Of a stretch of DNA of 64,000 bases, positions 61,991-64,000 are shown piece after piece (the first letter of the stretch is position 1; every line of letters begins with the position of its first letter). The position numbers were made by a program, and so were the translations under genes. The notes under the pieces are model-generated. The model made no database searches. It was not told where the DNA came from and saw nothing but the letters and a program-made list of their open reading frames with translations. This stretch comes from Ornithodoros turicata (Eukaryota; Arthropoda; Arachnida; Ixodida; Argasidae): contig NC_088206.1 of NCBI RefSeq assembly GCF_037126465.1, forward strand, positions 26,786,790 to 26,850,789. Reading direction: 5' to 3'.

Positions 61991-63004
61991 GCTGCTGTGT
62001 CATGAGTATTACTATATCTTCAATTATCTCTTCAATGATCATTCAACTGATTGAACAATTGTGAAGTGGAAATTATTTTCACAGACTACTTTGATTTTAC
62101 GCTGCAGATGTTCGTCGTCCTATTATAAGTTTGGTCTGGTCTGGTGACAGCTCTCTGACAGTGCTCCCCCCATCATCATCCCCTCATCCGTTCTCAATGC
62201 ACAATAGGGCAGTGTGCCGCCTCAGCGGCGGTGAATCACCCATCTCATCATCATCCAGTGTACGTGTGTGTGTCCTATAAGTTTCTGGAAAATCAGGTTC
62301 AACTTATGCTCCGCTGTCGATATCTAAACAAAAACAATACGTTTTGTCGTCGGTGCTAAGCGTAGTGAACACGTAGCCGTGGCGTAGCCAGGAGGGGTTA
62401 GAGCGTTCAACCCCCCGGCCCCCGAAATCGTATCTTCGGTATTGCATTTGGGAGAGGGACACGAGAAGGAAATCCTCCTCCCCCATGTAAAGTCCCCATA
62501 GAACCCTTCCCGAAATATTTTTCTGGCTACGCTGCTGGGCCCCGCTATGGAGTTTTCTATCCCTCGTGGTGTGGGCAAGTCACTGCACCGGATACTTCTA
62601 AATGTTGTCAATATGCCGATTCGGATATGCAACATTAGAAAGAGTAACTCCCCGAGTCGCCCACCTGTGGCACACATGCGGGCACGGAGCACCTGCTCCT
62701 CTGCTATGCTGCACCCACGAACGAGAACGGTCCTGTTTGCGTTTCCCAATAGGTACTGGAAATTTATTTATTTAGAATAGGTAAAAGGCCCCTACAGGGG
62801 CACTGCATGATGGAGTGATGAGTTACTTTAACAGACATTAAAATAGAGACACATGTCATCTAAGCACTACACATTAGGCAAGAAGAAGTTGAAAAGAGTT
62901 AAAGATTGGGCCTGTTCGTCTTACATTATTAAAATCGGTAAAAAAAACACAGAACCCCCAGTGCTGGGCACACACACAACACACAAACAGAGCACTGAAC
63001 TGTT

Positions 63005-63008
<4 letters not shown>

Positions 63009-63067
<59 letters not shown>

Positions 63068-63068
63068 G
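63009..63068. repeat. (TCTG)n microsatellite
   Basis: Expanded allele of the tract at 61940-61988, in the second unit of the tandem repeat. Confidence 0.95.
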
Positions 63069-63451
63069 GCTGCTGTGTCATGAGTATTACTATATCTTCA
63101 ATTATCTCTTCAATGATCATTCAACTGATTGAACAATTGTGAAGTGGAAATTATTTTCACAGACTACTTTGATTTTACGCTGCAGATGTTCGTCGTCCTA
63201 TTATAAGTTTGGTCTGGTCTGGTGACAGCTCTCTGACAGTGCTCCCCCCATCACCATCCCCTCATCCGTTCTCAATGCACAATAGGGCAGTGTACCGCCT
63301 CAGCGGCGGTGAATCACCCATCTCATCATCATCCAGTGTACGTGTGTGTGTCCTATAAGTTTCTGGAAAATCAGGTTCAACTTATGCTCCGCTGTCGATA
63401 ACTAAACAAAAACAATACGTTTTGTCGTCGGTGCTAAGCGTAGTGAACACG

Positions 63452-63876
63452 GCGATCACAATTAAATACGAAATAAGAAAAACGGCACTGTGCTGTAAAA
63501 CTTTGTCTCGCCTATTTTATTCCACGTAGTCATGTTGTTAAAATCGTACCGACGACAAGACGTGTACCAGGAAATGATTGTGCCGGCAGTGGAATAACAA
63601 GGAATGGTCGTGGATAGCAGACGACAATTTCCATCGAACCTTGCGTCGTCTAGGTGGCGTTGATCAAATTGGCACAAACATCTACTAGTTTTGCAAATCC
63701 CAAATAGTATCGATTTCAGTCCTATCCAATCCACTTGCCACCCAAAATGGCACCGCCCATGTAAAATGGGTGGACAGAGAACAAGAATCCGATTATCGAT
63801 AACGCCCCGTATTTCAAGACTTCATTGGTCAGACAGCTCAAAAAGTGGGTGGAGCTTCAGGTATATGCAGGTCCCA
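63452..63876. other. No feature recognised
   Basis: Unique-looking DNA between the tandem repeat and the last MITE. Confidence 0.45.
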
Positions 63877-64000
63877 CACTGTTAAAACACAACTTCACCA
63901 CATAGCACGCTCCTTGCCAACCACCATTCCGAGTGATATCACTCTGTGTCCTGATTTGTTCAAAACAGGGGGGAGGCGCCTATCTGGGAGAAGCATAATA
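63877..64000. mobile_element. Hairpin MITE, family B, cut by window end
   Basis: CACTGTTAAAACACAACTTC start after CA. Only the left arm and part of the loop are inside the window. Confidence 0.8.

Larger units (their letters stand above)
61005..63451. repeat. 1.07-kb tandem repeat, two full and one partial copy
   Basis: tactttgattttacgctgca occurs at 61021, 62087 and 63165 (steps of 1066 and 1078 bp). The copies are nearly identical; the step difference is a 12-bp change in a TCTG microsatellite. The third copy ends at gtgaacac (63451). Each unit carries a LINE-like 3' tail (aatttatttatttagaatag) and the microsatellite. Confidence 0.95.

Noticed and set aside
62929..63120. ORF with long Asp-Arg-Gln-Thr repeats
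   Set aside because: It is translation of the (TCTG)n microsatellite.

Overview
The window is eukaryotic, AT-leaning, repeat-saturated genomic DNA from an arthropod, most likely a chelicerate and probably a tick. That is inferred from the neuroglian exons, introns of 5-14 kb, and the mix of BEL/Pao, gypsy and non-LTR elements with many hairpin MITEs. No sequence here fixes the species.

The backbone is one host gene on the + strand: the middle of neuroglian (Nrg, L1CAM family). Five exons are visible: 3028-3215 (second half of Ig3), 17431-17562 (first half of Ig4), 27459-27875 (rest of Ig4 plus Ig5), 32877-33175 (Ig6) and 46381-~46979 (FN3-1 and FN3-2). Splice phases agree across all four junctions (1, 1, 1, 0). 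Upstream exons (signal peptide, Ig1-2) and downstream exons (FN3-3 to 5, transmembrane, ankyrin-binding tail) lie outside the window. Nearly everything else sits in introns of this gene or downstream of the last visible exon.

Nested in the neuroglian region: (i) 1379-2276, minus strand, a spliced THAP-domain gene with its own TATA box; (ii) 7.3-16.7 kb, an AT-rich island with a higher-order 282-bp satellite, a partial tandem duplication, a short spliced + strand gene pair (14461-15368) and, converging on it, a minus-strand gene of 18-33 nt micro-exons, three of them tandem copies; (iii) 18.2-24.8 kb, a large foldback structure; (iv) 25.9-27.1 kb, a very young gag-only LTR element; (v) 28.3-32.8 kb, a pogo-like element interrupted by a LINE fragment and a BEL/Pao-like element with 120-bp LTRs and a 550-aa ORF; (vi) 35.4-38.9 kb, a mosaic of retroelement pieces containing a full-length tRNA-Lys copy; (vii) 38.9-45.0 kb, an inverted duplication, a Harbinger MITE with an empty site elsewhere in the window, a TTAA-flanked element, a PC4-like terminal exon and a truncated hAT that still encodes its dimerisation domain.

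Downstream of 47 kb there are no visible host exons: tandem and nested MITEs (47.6-49.9 kb), two inverted copies of an RNase H-bearing LINE (50.0-54.1 kb), a gypsy (CsRn1-like) element with an intact 1155-aa pol ORF (56.9-60.7 kb), and a tandem 1.07-kb repeat (61.0-63.5 kb). A recurring theme is short TA-flanked hairpin MITEs whose ends read CACTSTNAAA and which share the inner string gaacttcaccRcatagcacg.
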